Below, one piece after another: positions 1 through 6,634 of a DNA stretch of 64,000 nt. A program made the translations under genes and the position numbers. Numbering within the stretch: the first letter of the stretch is position 1; each line of letters opens with the position of its first letter. Below the pieces are notes generated by a model. It saw nothing but the letters and a program-made list of their open reading frames with translations, did not search any database and had not been told where the DNA came from. The stretch lies in the NCBI GenBank assembly GCA_011525745.1, contig WYBU01000140.1:1-64000 (forward strand). The letters run 5' to 3'. The stretch is from Planctomycetaceae bacterium (GTDB lineage: Bacteria > Planctomycetota > Phycisphaerae > UBA1845 > UTPLA1).

Positions 1-123
1 ACCAGTCTGCTGGAGGGCATCAACAACAAAATCAAGGTCATCAAACGCATGGCCTACGGCTACCGCGATGAAGATTACTTCTTCCTAAAAATCCGCGCGG
101 CGTTCCCCGGAGTTGGGAGATGA
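1..123 (+). CDS. ISL3-family transposase, C-terminal end (partial)
   Basis: The last 40 codons of a transposase enter from the left edge and stop at 121-123. The residues GINNKIKVIKRMAYGYRD followed by YFFLKIRAAFPG are the characteristic C-terminal block of the ISL3 (IS204/IS1001/IS1096/IS1165) DDE transposases, which move by cut-and-paste between terminal inverted repeats. The catalytic part lies outside the window. After the stop the sequence resembles the short tail that usually precedes the right inverted repeat, but I cannot see a clean terminal repeat before the neighbouring ISAs1 remnant, so the element's right end is probably degenerate. Confidence 0.85.
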   Translation, partial: TSLLEGINNKIKVIKRMAYGYRDEDYFFLKIRAAFPGVGR

Positions 124-220
124 ACCCACTATAGTCCTTTTCCGATAATGACTTCCAGAAGAAAGGCGTCATTCCAGTCCGATACGCGGCTCTTCCATTG
201 ATGCTATACGGCGACCTGGA

Positions 221-493
221 CAACACACGGCGAATGCAGTCCCGCGAGGGAATGCCGTTCGGAAGCTTCAGCCAGCGCTTCAGCCAGCCCCGCTTCGACC
301 GCGCCCACTGCTCCATCGCCGTCGGCCCCGGGCATCCCACAATCACCTCGCAGACCGCGATCGTGACCACATCCGCCAGCAGAGGGCGACGGTTGCGATG
401 ATGACGCGGGTCCGGCAACGCCTCGAAATGCCGCGCGATCGAACCCACCGACACATACACATGTCCATTCCCACGCGATGCGCGTTGGGCCAT
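221..493 (-). pseudogene. ISAs1-family transposase, N-terminal remnant
   Basis: The start codon is the ATG at 491-493. The first ~91 codons match the N-terminal domain of ISAs1-type (IS4-related, H repeat-associated) transposases: HFEALPDPRHHRNRR, then a hydrophobic stretch DVVTIAVCEVIVGC, then GPTAMEQWARSK and LPNGIPSRDCIRRVL. Normal family members are about 370-380 residues. After residue 91 the frame continues without family similarity to a stop near 41, antisense to the ISL3 fragment, so about three quarters of the gene including the DDE residues are missing. The loss was probably caused by insertion of, or recombination with, the adjacent ISL3 element. Confidence 0.8.
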
Positions 494-600
494 TGGCAGA
501 CTCCTTCCGCAAAAACCCCTCGCCGCTCCGTGCGGCGAATCCGCGGAAGGTATACACCATACCAGACGGTCGCGCTAGACCGTACATCTTACCTATCTTT

Positions 601-890
601 GCGCGATGGCTTTGCCCACAGCCGGGGGCGGCTGTGCCCCACGGACTGCAAGCCCTTGCCACGCGGGGACGGGCGGGACGCCCGTGCCACCCGACAACAG
701 CCGGGGGCGGCTGTGCCCCATTCAACACAGCCGGGGGCGGCGGGGGCACATTCACGGGCTGCAAGCCCGTGCCACGCGACATTCCGCGGGCTGCACTCCC
801 GCGCACGCGGGGAAGAAAGGCAGGTGCTGTCCGATCCGGCCGTGCGCGCCGAATGCACTCCCGCGCAGGCGGGGAAGAAAACGTGTGCGT
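601..890. repeat. Intergenic cluster of CACAGCCG palindromes and related hairpins
   Basis: The gene-free stretch 494-1282 carries at least three copies of a palindrome with arms CACAGCCG and CGGCTGTG around four G residues (a perfect copy at 617-636, others near 697-715 and 726-742). Between them are repeats of the type GGCTGCAAGCCCGTGCCACGCG and CACTCCCGCGCACGCGGGGAAG (near 760-790, 796-815 and 854-880). The same palindrome occurs inside the BNR-protein gene at 2721-2882 and alone at 56821-56840. No gene is supported here: every open frame simply reads the repeats. From about 890 to 1282 I see no recognisable feature. Confidence 0.8.
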
Positions 891-1282
891 GACGCGATCG
901 GCGCCGTCGGTCCAGAGGCGATTGGGCTGATCCGGGGCGCATTCGATAAAGACGCTGATGCGATCGGGCATGTCGAAGGCGAAGTCGGCGACGTACGTTT
1001 CACGAGCGGCATCGACGCGGCGCGCGATGGCCCGGGCGTTGGATTTCTCGATGCGCGCGATACTCAACGCGCGCGCGGGGTTTTTCGACGAGGCCGTCGT
1101 CGCGAACGAGGGCGCAATACGGAAACAGGAAGGTGGCGGCAAGGATTGTCGTGGAACGCAAGGCGAATATGAGTTGGAACCTCCTCAGGGCAGGGGCGCA
1201 ACCGCTCGCCGGCGCGAATATCTGCCGATGTCGGAAGGGAGGACAAGGGGTGATCTATCGGAGGGCGAGGCGTGGGGAGCAG

Positions 1283-1369
1283 TGGGAGTAAGATTAGGAG
1301 TAAGATTAGGATTAGGAGTAAGATTAGGATCAGGTACAAGAGTAAGAGCAGGAGTAAGAGTATGAGCCA
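1283..1369. repeat. Two-state hexamer tandem repeat, downstream flank of the four-helix-bundle gene
   Basis: About 14 tandem six-base units run from about 1286 to 1369 on the plus strand with consensus A(G/T)TA(A/G)G. Units such as AGTAAG and ATTAGG alternate, and a few have single changes (ATCAGG, AGCAGG, AGTATG). The tract lies about 80 bp beyond the stop of the minus-strand gene at 1450-1848. A second tract of the same units plus its inverted copy lies on the other side of that gene. Composition differs sharply from the GC-rich surroundings. Confidence 0.85.
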
Positions 1370-1449
1370 GAAAAGTACGGTTGGAACAAGCCGTGGTTCC
1401 AATCGCGCTCAAGTCGGATCACTCCGAGCCACGTATGAGGTCACGCGAC

Positions 1450-1848
1450 TCATGCGGTGGGTGCGCTTCGTTCGTAATCTCGGCTGCTGTTTCGTTTGAT
1501 CAAACCCATGAGCATCCGAACGATACGCTGGAGCTGCTCTTTGCCGGCGTGAATCTGCTCGTTGGTCAGTTTGCCCCGGGCGACGAGGATGTCCAGGCCG
1601 GCCGCGCACTCAAGGGCCGAGCCATGCGCGATGTCCAGGAACCGGCAGCGGTCCTTTTTCGAGTACTTGCCGTTGCCTTCGGCGATGTTCAATGGAATGG
1701 AAGTTGCGGCGCGGTCCAACTGGTCCTTCACTTCGCCGACCCGAAGCGTCTGCTCGAGAACGGATGCCAGCCAGCCGACGAAGGCGATGGACTCGCGGTA
1801 GACTTCCAGTTTTTCGTGATCGAAGAAGCAATCGTCGGTCGGGGGCAT
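1450..1848 (-). CDS. Four-helix-bundle protein (23S rRNA intervening-sequence family)
   Basis: This 132-residue protein matches the small four-helix-bundle family (TIGR02436). Members are encoded in intervening sequences of some 23S rRNA genes, and the family is related to the Avd protein of diversity-generating retroelements. Visible hallmarks are FDHEKLEVYRESIAF in helix 1, LDRAATSIPLNIAEGNGKYSKKDRCRFLDIAHGSALE spread over helices 2-3 (residues ~45-80), and a last helix around EQLQRIVRMLMGLIKR. The molecular role is unknown; Avd binds nucleic acid and a reverse transcriptase, but no reverse transcriptase or rRNA is present here. I chose ATG 1848 because GAGGTGA precedes it by about 3 nt; an upstream TTG lacks such a site. 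The gene stands alone, embedded between hexamer repeats on both sides. Confidence 0.85.
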   Translation of the reverse strand: MPPTDDCFFDHEKLEVYRESIAFVGWLASVLEQTLRVGEVKDQLDRAATSIPLNIAEGNGKYSKKDRCRFLDIAHGSALECAAGLDILVARGKLTNEQIHAGKEQLQRIVRMLMGLIKRNSSRDYERSAPTA

Positions 1849-1901
1849 CAATCACCTCGTTGCCGGACCGGGGCGATAGCGGCACACTCGTGCCGGCCGA
1901 A

Positions 1902-2062
1902 GAGAAAGATAAAGAGTAGGATTATGAGTAGGAACAGGATTAGGAGTAGGAGTAAGAGTAAGATTAGGAACGACTCGGGGATATTCGCCATCGATCGCTC
2001 TCGCCTTTCTCTTGCTCTTACTCCTGGTCCTAATCCTAATCTTACTCCTGCTCTTTCTCCGC
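1902..2062. repeat. Hexamer tract and its inverted copy (large potential stem-loop)
   Basis: Positions 1902-1972 repeat the A(G/T)TA(A/G)G hexamers on the plus strand. Positions 2001-2062 carry the reverse complement of the same hexamers (CTTACTCC, CCTAATCCTAATC). The two tracts could pair as a ~60-bp imperfect stem with a loop of about 28 nt. The structure lies directly upstream of the four-helix-bundle gene (minus strand) and downstream of the BNR-protein gene, so it could act on expression of either, or be an end of a mobile unit. Which of these is true cannot be seen from sequence. Confidence 0.8.
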
Positions 2063-2093
2063 CGCCACGCCTGCGAACCATGTCTGCCCGCGA

Positions 2094-3467
2094 CTAAGGC
2101 AGCGTCTGCACCTCCACCGACAGCACGGCCGGTAAATCCCGCACGATGGGGAACCACGAATCACCCGCGTCCGCCGACGCGTACACCTGCCCGCCCGTCG
2201 TGCCGAAGTAGATGCCGCAGGGGTCCAGGGAATCGACGGACATGGCGCCGCGGAGGATGTTCACGTAGCAGTCCTTCTGCGGAAGGCCGTTGGTCAGGGC
2301 CTGCCATTCGTTGCCGCCGACGCGGCTGCGGTAGACGCGCAGCTTGCCCTCGGGCGGATAATGCAGCGAGTCGCTGAGAATCGGCACGACGTAGATCGTC
2401 TCCGGCTCGTGGGCGTGAACGGCAATGGGAAAGCCGAAGTCGCTGGGCAAATTGCCGCTGACTTTGCGCCAAGTGTCCCCGCCGTCGTCGCTGCGGCAGA
2501 CGTGCCAGTGCAACTGCATGAACAGCGTGCCGGGTCGCGCGGGGTGCATCGCGATGCGATGGACGCAGAAGCCGATTTCGGGGGCCGGCTCCTCGGGCAG
2601 ATACTGCGACGACAGGCCGCGGTTCTTCGGCGACCAGGTCTTTCCGCCGTCGTCGCTTCGGAAAACGCCGGCCGCGGAAATGGCGGCGAAGATTCGGCCG
2701 CCGTCGCGGCGAGCGGCTGACACAGCCGAGGGCGTCTGTGCCCCATTCACAGCCGAGGGCGGATGTACGACATTCACAGCCGGGGGCAGCTGTGCCCCAT
2801 TCACAGCCGGGGGCGGCTGTGCGACATTCACAGCCGAGGGCGGCTGTGCCACATTCACAGCCGGGGGCGGCTGTGCTCCATTTGTGGGAGAGGGTGACAA
2901 GATGATCGTGTGCAGGCCCATGCCGCCGGCGCCGGGCTGCCACTTCGGCCCGGTTCCGTGACCGCGCAGGCCGGCCAACTCGTGCCAGGTCTTGCCGCCG
3001 TCGGTGGTGCGAAACATGGCGGCGTCCTCGACGCCGGCGAAGACGGTGTCGGGATCCGACGCAGACGGCTCGAGGTGCCAGACGCGCTTGAATTCCCATG
3101 GACGCTGCGTGCCGTCGAAATGCTGATGCGTCGTCAGGGGCTTGCCGGTTTGGGGGGACGTGTCATAGACGAATTTGTTGCTTTCGCCCTTGGGAAAGCC
3201 CTCGGGCGTGGTGGTCGGCTCGCCGGGCGGCGTGCCGGGCTGTTCCCACGTTCTGCCGCCGTCGCCGGAGCGCTGAATGATCTGGCCGAACCAGCCGCTG
3301 GTCTGCGAGGCGTAGATGCGATCGGGATCGGCGGGCGAGCCTTTGACGTGATAGACCTCCCAGCCGCTGAAGAGCGGGCCGCTGACGTTCCAGTTGCGGC
3401 GCTGAGCATCCGAGGTGAGGATGAAGGCGCCTTTTTTTGTCCCGACGAGGACACGGATGGTGCTCAT
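2094..3467 (-). CDS. BNR/sialidase-like beta-propeller protein with in-frame repeat insertion
   Basis: This 457-residue protein starts [15 protein letters not shown] and carries at least five BNR (Asp-box) motifs: [36 protein letters not shown] and SADAGDSWF. This is the layout of the YVTN/BNR 'glycosyl hydrolase' propellers common in bacteria, whose substrate is usually unknown. No signal peptide is seen, so it is probably cytoplasmic. The start is ATG 3467 with GGAG six bases upstream. Residues 196-249 are foreign to the fold: six 9-residue repeats of the form N-G/V-A-Q-P-P-P/S-A-V, encoded by six tandem 27-bp palindromic units. They sit between an inter-blade stretch ending IILSPSP and a blade beginning [13 protein letters not shown], so they probably form an extruded loop. 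The reading frame remains intact. Confidence 0.8.
   Translation of the reverse strand: MSTIRVLVGTKKGAFILTSDAQRRNWNVSGPLFSGWEVYHVKGSPADPDRIYASQTSGWFGQIIQRSGDGGRTWEQPGTPPGEPTTTPEGFPKGESNKFVYDTSPQTGKPLTTHQHFDGTQRPWEFKRVWHLEPSASDPDTVFAGVEDAAMFRTTDGGKTWHELAGLRGHGTGPKWQPGAGGMGLHTIILSPSPTNGAQPPPAVNVAQPPSAVNVAQPPPAVNGAQLPPAVNVVHPPSAVNGAQTPSAVSAARRDGGRIFAAISAAGVFRSDDGGKTWSPKNRGLSSQYLPEEPAPEIGFCVHRIAMHPARPGTLFMQLHWHVCRSDDGGDTWRKVSGNLPSDFGFPIAVHAHEPETIYVVPILSDSLHYPPEGKLRVYRSRVGGNEWQALTNGLPQKDCYVNILRGAMSVDSLDPCGIYFGTTGGQVYASADAGDSWFPIVRDLPAVLSVEVQTLP
2721..2882. repeat. Six tandem 27-bp palindromic units inside a coding sequence
   Basis: Units start at 2721, 2748, 2775, 2802, 2829 and 2856, each 27 bp. 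Each contains the palindrome arms CACAGCC and GGCTGTG (with substitutions in three copies) followed by CCCCATT or a variant such as CGACATT. Because 27 is a multiple of three, the array adds exactly 54 codons to the minus-strand BNR gene without breaking it. The same palindrome is dispersed outside genes at ~617-742 and 56821-56840, which shows that it is a repeat element and not an internally evolved protein repeat. Confidence 0.9.
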
Positions 3468-3535
3468 GGGTTGCTCCGGTGCTACAAAAAAATCACCGAC
3501 AACATGCGCGATCGCTTGGCAAGTCGTCGATGGGA

Positions 3536-3994
3536 TTATGACATTCGCAATGTCGCTCGACCGCGCGAGACGTCAACATGCAGCACACCGCGTTCGAGGA
3601 AGCCGGACATTCCGATGAGTCGCGGTGCGTCTTCGGTTTCCACAAGGTATGCGTGCACACCAATGGGACCCAGCATTCGCTGCCCGTCGGTCAGCGCACA
3701 GTCGATCTCGGCCAGCATCGCCCCAAGCTGACACGTCTTTCGTCGGGCCAAGCCTCCGATCTTGACGTGACCGAGGGGCCGATAGCGAGCGCCTTTCCAA
3801 ACCGGAGGTGGAAACACTGAAACCGGTGCGCCGGTGTCGACTACGGCCGGCCTGAAATGCGTCCAGCCGGTTTCCGTCGCGATGCTGAAATCGGCATACA
3901 AGCGAACCGCGGTCACTCGATGCCCGACGGAGAAGGCCGGCGGGTGATTCCCTCGAACAATGCGCAAGTCGATTTGTGGCACCGATTCCCTCAC
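3536..3994 (-). CDS. Retropepsin-like aspartic protease family protein
   Basis: This 152-residue protein carries the aspartic protease signature [13 protein letters not shown] (D-T-G near residue 53) and a C-terminal block [17 protein letters not shown], resembling the conserved G-x-x-x-L/F second motif of single-domain bacterial retropepsin-like proteins, which act as dimers. The start is GTG 3994. The stop of the upstream gene lies in the same frame only 24 nt before it and no other start codon lies between. No Shine-Dalgarno is evident, so translation is probably coupled to the DUF5678 gene upstream. No signal peptide or membrane segment is present. The natural substrate is unknown. Confidence 0.7.
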   Translation of the reverse strand: MRESVPQIDLRIVRGNHPPAFSVGHRVTAVRLYADFSIATETGWTHFRPAVVDTGAPVSVFPPPVWKGARYRPLGHVKIGGLARRKTCQLGAMLAEIDCALTDGQRMLGPIGVHAYLVETEDAPRLIGMSGFLERGVLHVDVSRGRATLRMS

Positions 3995-4018
3995 ACATTC
4001 AGGTATTGAATCGAAGAA

Positions 4019-4258
4019 TCAAAGGATGATTGTGCCATCGTCGATAAGCTGCACCGGGATGTCGGGGACTCCCGTGCGCCTGCGCGCCAGGCGCTCCACG
4101 GCGCCGGATGCGCTGCCCACTGCGACGACGCGTCCCTTGTGAACGGCGACCCATTTGTTCGCGTATTGGCACAACAGCTCACTGTAGTGCCTTGCGATCC
4201 AACGCGCGTCGCGCGTGTACTGCTTGCTGGGCAGCCGCGGTTTGATCGGACCTCTCAC
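4019..4258 (-). CDS. DUF5678-type small protein
   Basis: This protein has 79 residues. Its central block, with ANKWVAVHKGRVVAVG and then VPDIPVQLIDDG, matches the DUF5678 family: a short alpha/beta domain with a conserved W-V-A-x-x-x-x-x-V-V-A core and unknown function. I chose GTG 4258 because AGAGGAGGA lies 6 nt upstream; longer readings have neither family similarity nor a ribosome site. It is followed, 24 nt after its stop and in the same frame, by the retropepsin-like gene, so the two are very likely one transcription unit and a functional pair. Confidence 0.7.
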   Translation of the reverse strand: MRGPIKPRLPSKQYTRDARWIARHYSELLCQYANKWVAVHKGRVVAVGSASGAVERLARRRTGVPDIPVQLIDDGTIIL

Positions 4259-4596
4259 CGGCGGTCCTCCTCTCTGGTGCAGGATTGTAGCGATTCGGGA
4301 GCATGAATCGAGTGATGGTGATCTCGTTGTCATCGGAGAGCGGTTTTTCGTAACCGCCGAGGGAGGGATTGAGCGGTCGCCGGCGGCATGATCGGTGTCT
4401 GCGTTACGAGTCATCCGAGCGCAGCGATGCGGCGCGGGGCGTGCGATCGCGCGGATCGAGGACGATCCGGCGTAACACGCGCGGCGGCCGCTTCGACAGA
4501 AGCCGCCCAAAGCGGGCAGCGCTTCCCCGCAAAGCGCGTGGGCAAGCATCAATTCACGCACCAACCGCGATGCGCACATCGCCACGATGCGGGCCG
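4259..4596. other. Gene-free stretch
   Basis: No supported gene, RNA or repeat is seen here. The open frames crossing it on the minus strand have no start with a ribosome site and no recognisable motif. Confidence 0.4.
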
Positions 4597-4758
4597 CCCC
4601 CGCCGCTATTTCCCCGCCAGCGCCCCGCTGCCGGACATGGTCTTCATGAGCGTGATGCCGGCCGGAGCGCCGAGGGCCACGAGAATCGCCGGAAAGATGA
4701 AGAGAATCAGCGGCAGCATGAGCTTCACGGCGGTCTTCTGGGCGCGTTCTTCGGCGCG
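4597..4758 (-). pseudogene. Duplicated 3' end of tadC
   Basis: These 162 bp repeat 5666-5827 with two mismatches. They comprise the last ~50 codons of tadC (RAEERAQKTAVKLMLPLI through the C-terminus), the stop codon and nine bases beyond. There is no start codon, so this is a dead fragment. The two copies are direct repeats that bracket a 907-bp segment carrying the PIN toxin-like pair. This is the configuration left when DNA inserts at the 3' end of a gene and brings a copy that restores it. Confidence 0.9.
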
Positions 4759-4800
4759 GTGCGCTCGGCGACGACAGGGCGCGCGTTTTAGGCCCGGAAG

Positions 4801-4983
4801 TCAATCGTTCTTGGCGGGACGCAACCCCAATTCTTGGCGCAGGAGCGCCGCAGCATCGCGGGCGCGATCGGCCAGGCGGTTGACGTCGTTCCCCGATTCG
4901 CGGCTGAGCATCTCGCGTACCTTGCGGACGTCATCCACAGGCGTTTCGTCGGCTTGTCGACGAACTGATTTGACAGTGCTCAT
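4801..4983 (-). CDS. Putative antitoxin of a PIN-type toxin-antitoxin pair
   Basis: A 60-residue charged, mostly helical protein (MSTVKSVRRQADE... to LGLRPAKND). Its ATG overlaps the stop of the PIN-domain reading frame by four bases (ATGA), the arrangement typical of translationally coupled toxin-antitoxin genes. I recognise no DNA-binding fold and the family is not certain. The call rests on size, coupling and the PIN partner. The partner is frameshifted, so the module may be decaying and this protein may now be orphaned. Confidence 0.5.
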   Translation of the reverse strand: MSTVKSVRRQADETPVDDVRKVREMLSRESGNDVNRLADRARDAAALLRQELGLRPAKND

Positions 4984-5455
4984 TCGTCGTACTCCACGAG
5001 CAGATCGGGCGTGACAATCTGCGGCGGCAACAGGCCCAGCCTCAGACAGATCGTGGCAAAGTGTGATCGCTTGTTCGGATTCGCCATGTGTTGCACGTTC
5101 CACGTAACCAGGTAATCCATCCGGTGAATCGTCGCAGCCGCCACGTGGACCGCATCGCCCGCTACGGATGGACGGGGCATGACTCTCTCGCGAACGAAAA
5201 TTTCCGCAGGCCGCGGACTTCAACCGTCAACTCCAGCAACTGAAGCCCGCGCAACATTTCCAGCGCGGCGTTAGCCATTGCGAAATCAGGATGGGATAAC
5301 TCGGCGACGACTTCATCCGACACAAAAAGCTCATGCCGGGGCGCCTGAGTCTGCCACCATTCGGTACTGGTTTCGCGCCAGGCGATGCTGCGCGGATTGG
5401 TCCGAGTGCTGACGCAGGCACTGAAAAAGCTCGTTTCCAGATAGACATGGGCCAT
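4980..5455 (-). pseudogene. PIN-domain (VapC-like) protein, frameshifted
   Basis: Two overlapping frames together make one PIN protein. The N-terminal part (ATG 5455) reads AHVYLETSFFSACVSTRT and FVSDEVVAELSHPDF. The C-terminal part reads GDAVHVAAATIHRMDYLVTWN and QIVTPDLLVEYDE. These are the acidic-residue motifs of PIN ribonucleases related to VapC toxins. The frames join near 5195-5207, where one base appears to be missing in RGL/AEIFVRER. Either the gene is inactivated or there is a sequencing or assembly error. No Shine-Dalgarno precedes the ATG, but TACAAT (minus strand, 5464-5469) lies 8 nt upstream, consistent with a leaderless transcript. Confidence 0.75.
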
Positions 5456-5665
5456 GTTTCAGAATTGTACCACGACTGCAACGTGCGAGCCAACGCAGTC
5501 CATCGATGCACGACCAAGCCGTCGGCGACGAGGGCGACGGCATGTTGAATGCAAAGGTCGCCGCGTCGATGTGGCGCTTTCCATGAATGGGGCGACTTCC
5601 GAGAAGCGACGGCGCAGAACAGCTTCGCGCCCGAGCCGCCGGGTGCGCAATAAACTCACAAGCTT

Positions 5666-5827
5666 CCCCCGCCGCTATTTCCCCGCCAGCGCCCCGCTGC
5701 CGGACATGGTCTTCATGAGCGTGATGCCGGCCGGAGCGCCGAGGACCACGAGAATCGCCGGGAAGATGAAGAGAATCAGCGGCAGCATGAGCTTCACGGC
5801 GGTCTTCTGGGCGCGTTCTTCGGCGCG
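5666..5827. repeat. tadC-resident copy of the 162-bp direct repeat
   Basis: This is the partner of the fragment at 4597-4758 and forms the 3' end of the intact tadC. The two copies differ at two positions. The DNA between the copies (4759-5665) holds the PIN/antitoxin-like pair and about 200 bp with no recognised feature (5456-5665). Confidence 0.9.
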
Positions 5828-6628
5828 CTGGCGGCGCTTGGTGCGCAGCGAGTCGGCCTGCGTGCGCAGCGCCTTGGCGACGCTGGTGCCGAGCTTTTCG
5901 GCCTGCGTGACGACGGCTACCAGCGCCTTCATTTCATCGACGCCGGAGCGGATGGCCATCTTCTCCAGCGCCTCGCCGCGCGCGATGCCCATCTGCGTCT
6001 CGATCGTGGCAATCTGCAATTCCTCGGACAGCTCCGAGTGAACGAGCCGCATTTCGTCTCCGACGCGCATCATGGCCGCGTCCAGGCCCAGGCCGGCCTC
6101 GACGCTGACGACCATCAGGTCCAGCGAATCGGGCAGGCCGTTGCGGATGGCCTCGATGCGTTGGCGTCGCGACAGCCACAGCCACACTTCCGGCAGCATG
6201 AAGCCGATGCCGCCCATCAGCGCGGCCTGGCCGAAGATGTTCAGGACCGGCTTGCCGCCGCTGGAGGCGAAGAACAAACCCAGACCCGCCAGCAGGATGG
6301 CGCCGGCGGTCTTGCTGGCGAGGAACATGGTGCTGGCCGACTCGTGCCGGAAGCCGGCGTTGGCCAGCTTGATCTTGAGCGTGGTCTGCTGCTCGTCGGT
6401 TTTGGGGACGAAGGGGCGCGACAGGAGCGGCGCCGCGCGGCGAAACAGCGACTTCGAAACCGCGGCGCGAGCCTGCTTGCGCACGTCAACCGCCGGCTGC
6501 GCGTCGACGCGCAGGCCCATCGCGCGGCGGCGGACGTGTTCCACCTCGTCGCCGCGCTTCGGCCAGAGCGAATAGGCAATCAGTCCGATGGCGGCCGCAC
6601 CAATCGCGACCAGTAGTGCGAGTTCCAT
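5675..6628 (-). CDS. tadC: Type II secretion/Flp pilus inner-membrane protein TadC
   Basis: This 317-residue protein has the T2SF (GspF-like) domain in its C-terminal half: RIEAIRNGLPDSLDLMVVSVEAGLGLDAAM, then EELQIATIETQMGIARGEALEKMAIRSGV, and QRAEERAQKTAVKLMLPLILFIFPAILVVL. It has an N-terminal membrane segment (residues ~4-21), one pair in the middle and one at the C-terminus. With TadB it forms the inner-membrane platform on which the TadA ATPase drives assembly of Flp pili. ATG 6628 follows AAGGTG by nine bases and lies six bases after the tadB stop, so the two are co-transcribed. Its 3' end is duplicated downstream. Confidence 0.93.
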   Translation of the reverse strand: MELALLVAIGAAAIGLIAYSLWPKRGDEVEHVRRRAMGLRVDAQPAVDVRKQARAAVSKSLFRRAAPLLSRPFVPKTDEQQTTLKIKLANAGFRHESASTMFLASKTAGAILLAGLGLFFASSGGKPVLNIFGQAALMGGIGFMLPEVWLWLSRRQRIEAIRNGLPDSLDLMVVSVEAGLGLDAAMMRVGDEMRLVHSELSEELQIATIETQMGIARGEALEKMAIRSGVDEMKALVAVVTQAEKLGTSVAKALRTQADSLRTKRRQRAEERAQKTAVKLMLPLILFIFPAILVVLGAPAGITLMKTMSGSGALAGK

Positions 6629-6634
6629 GATGCG

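Noticed and set aside
1450..1848. Diversity-generating retroelement (Avd-like protein)
   Set aside because: No reverse transcriptase, template repeat or variable repeat is present in the window; only the family relationship of the protein points that way.
2721..2882. Possible CRISPR array (27-bp units)
   Set aside because: The units are directly adjacent without spacers and form an open reading frame continuous with a BNR protein.
4259..4804. Longer reading of the DUF5678 gene (261 codons)
   Set aside because: The upstream part overlaps the duplicated tadC fragment on the same strand in another frame and lacks similarity; GTG 4258 has a strong ribosome site.
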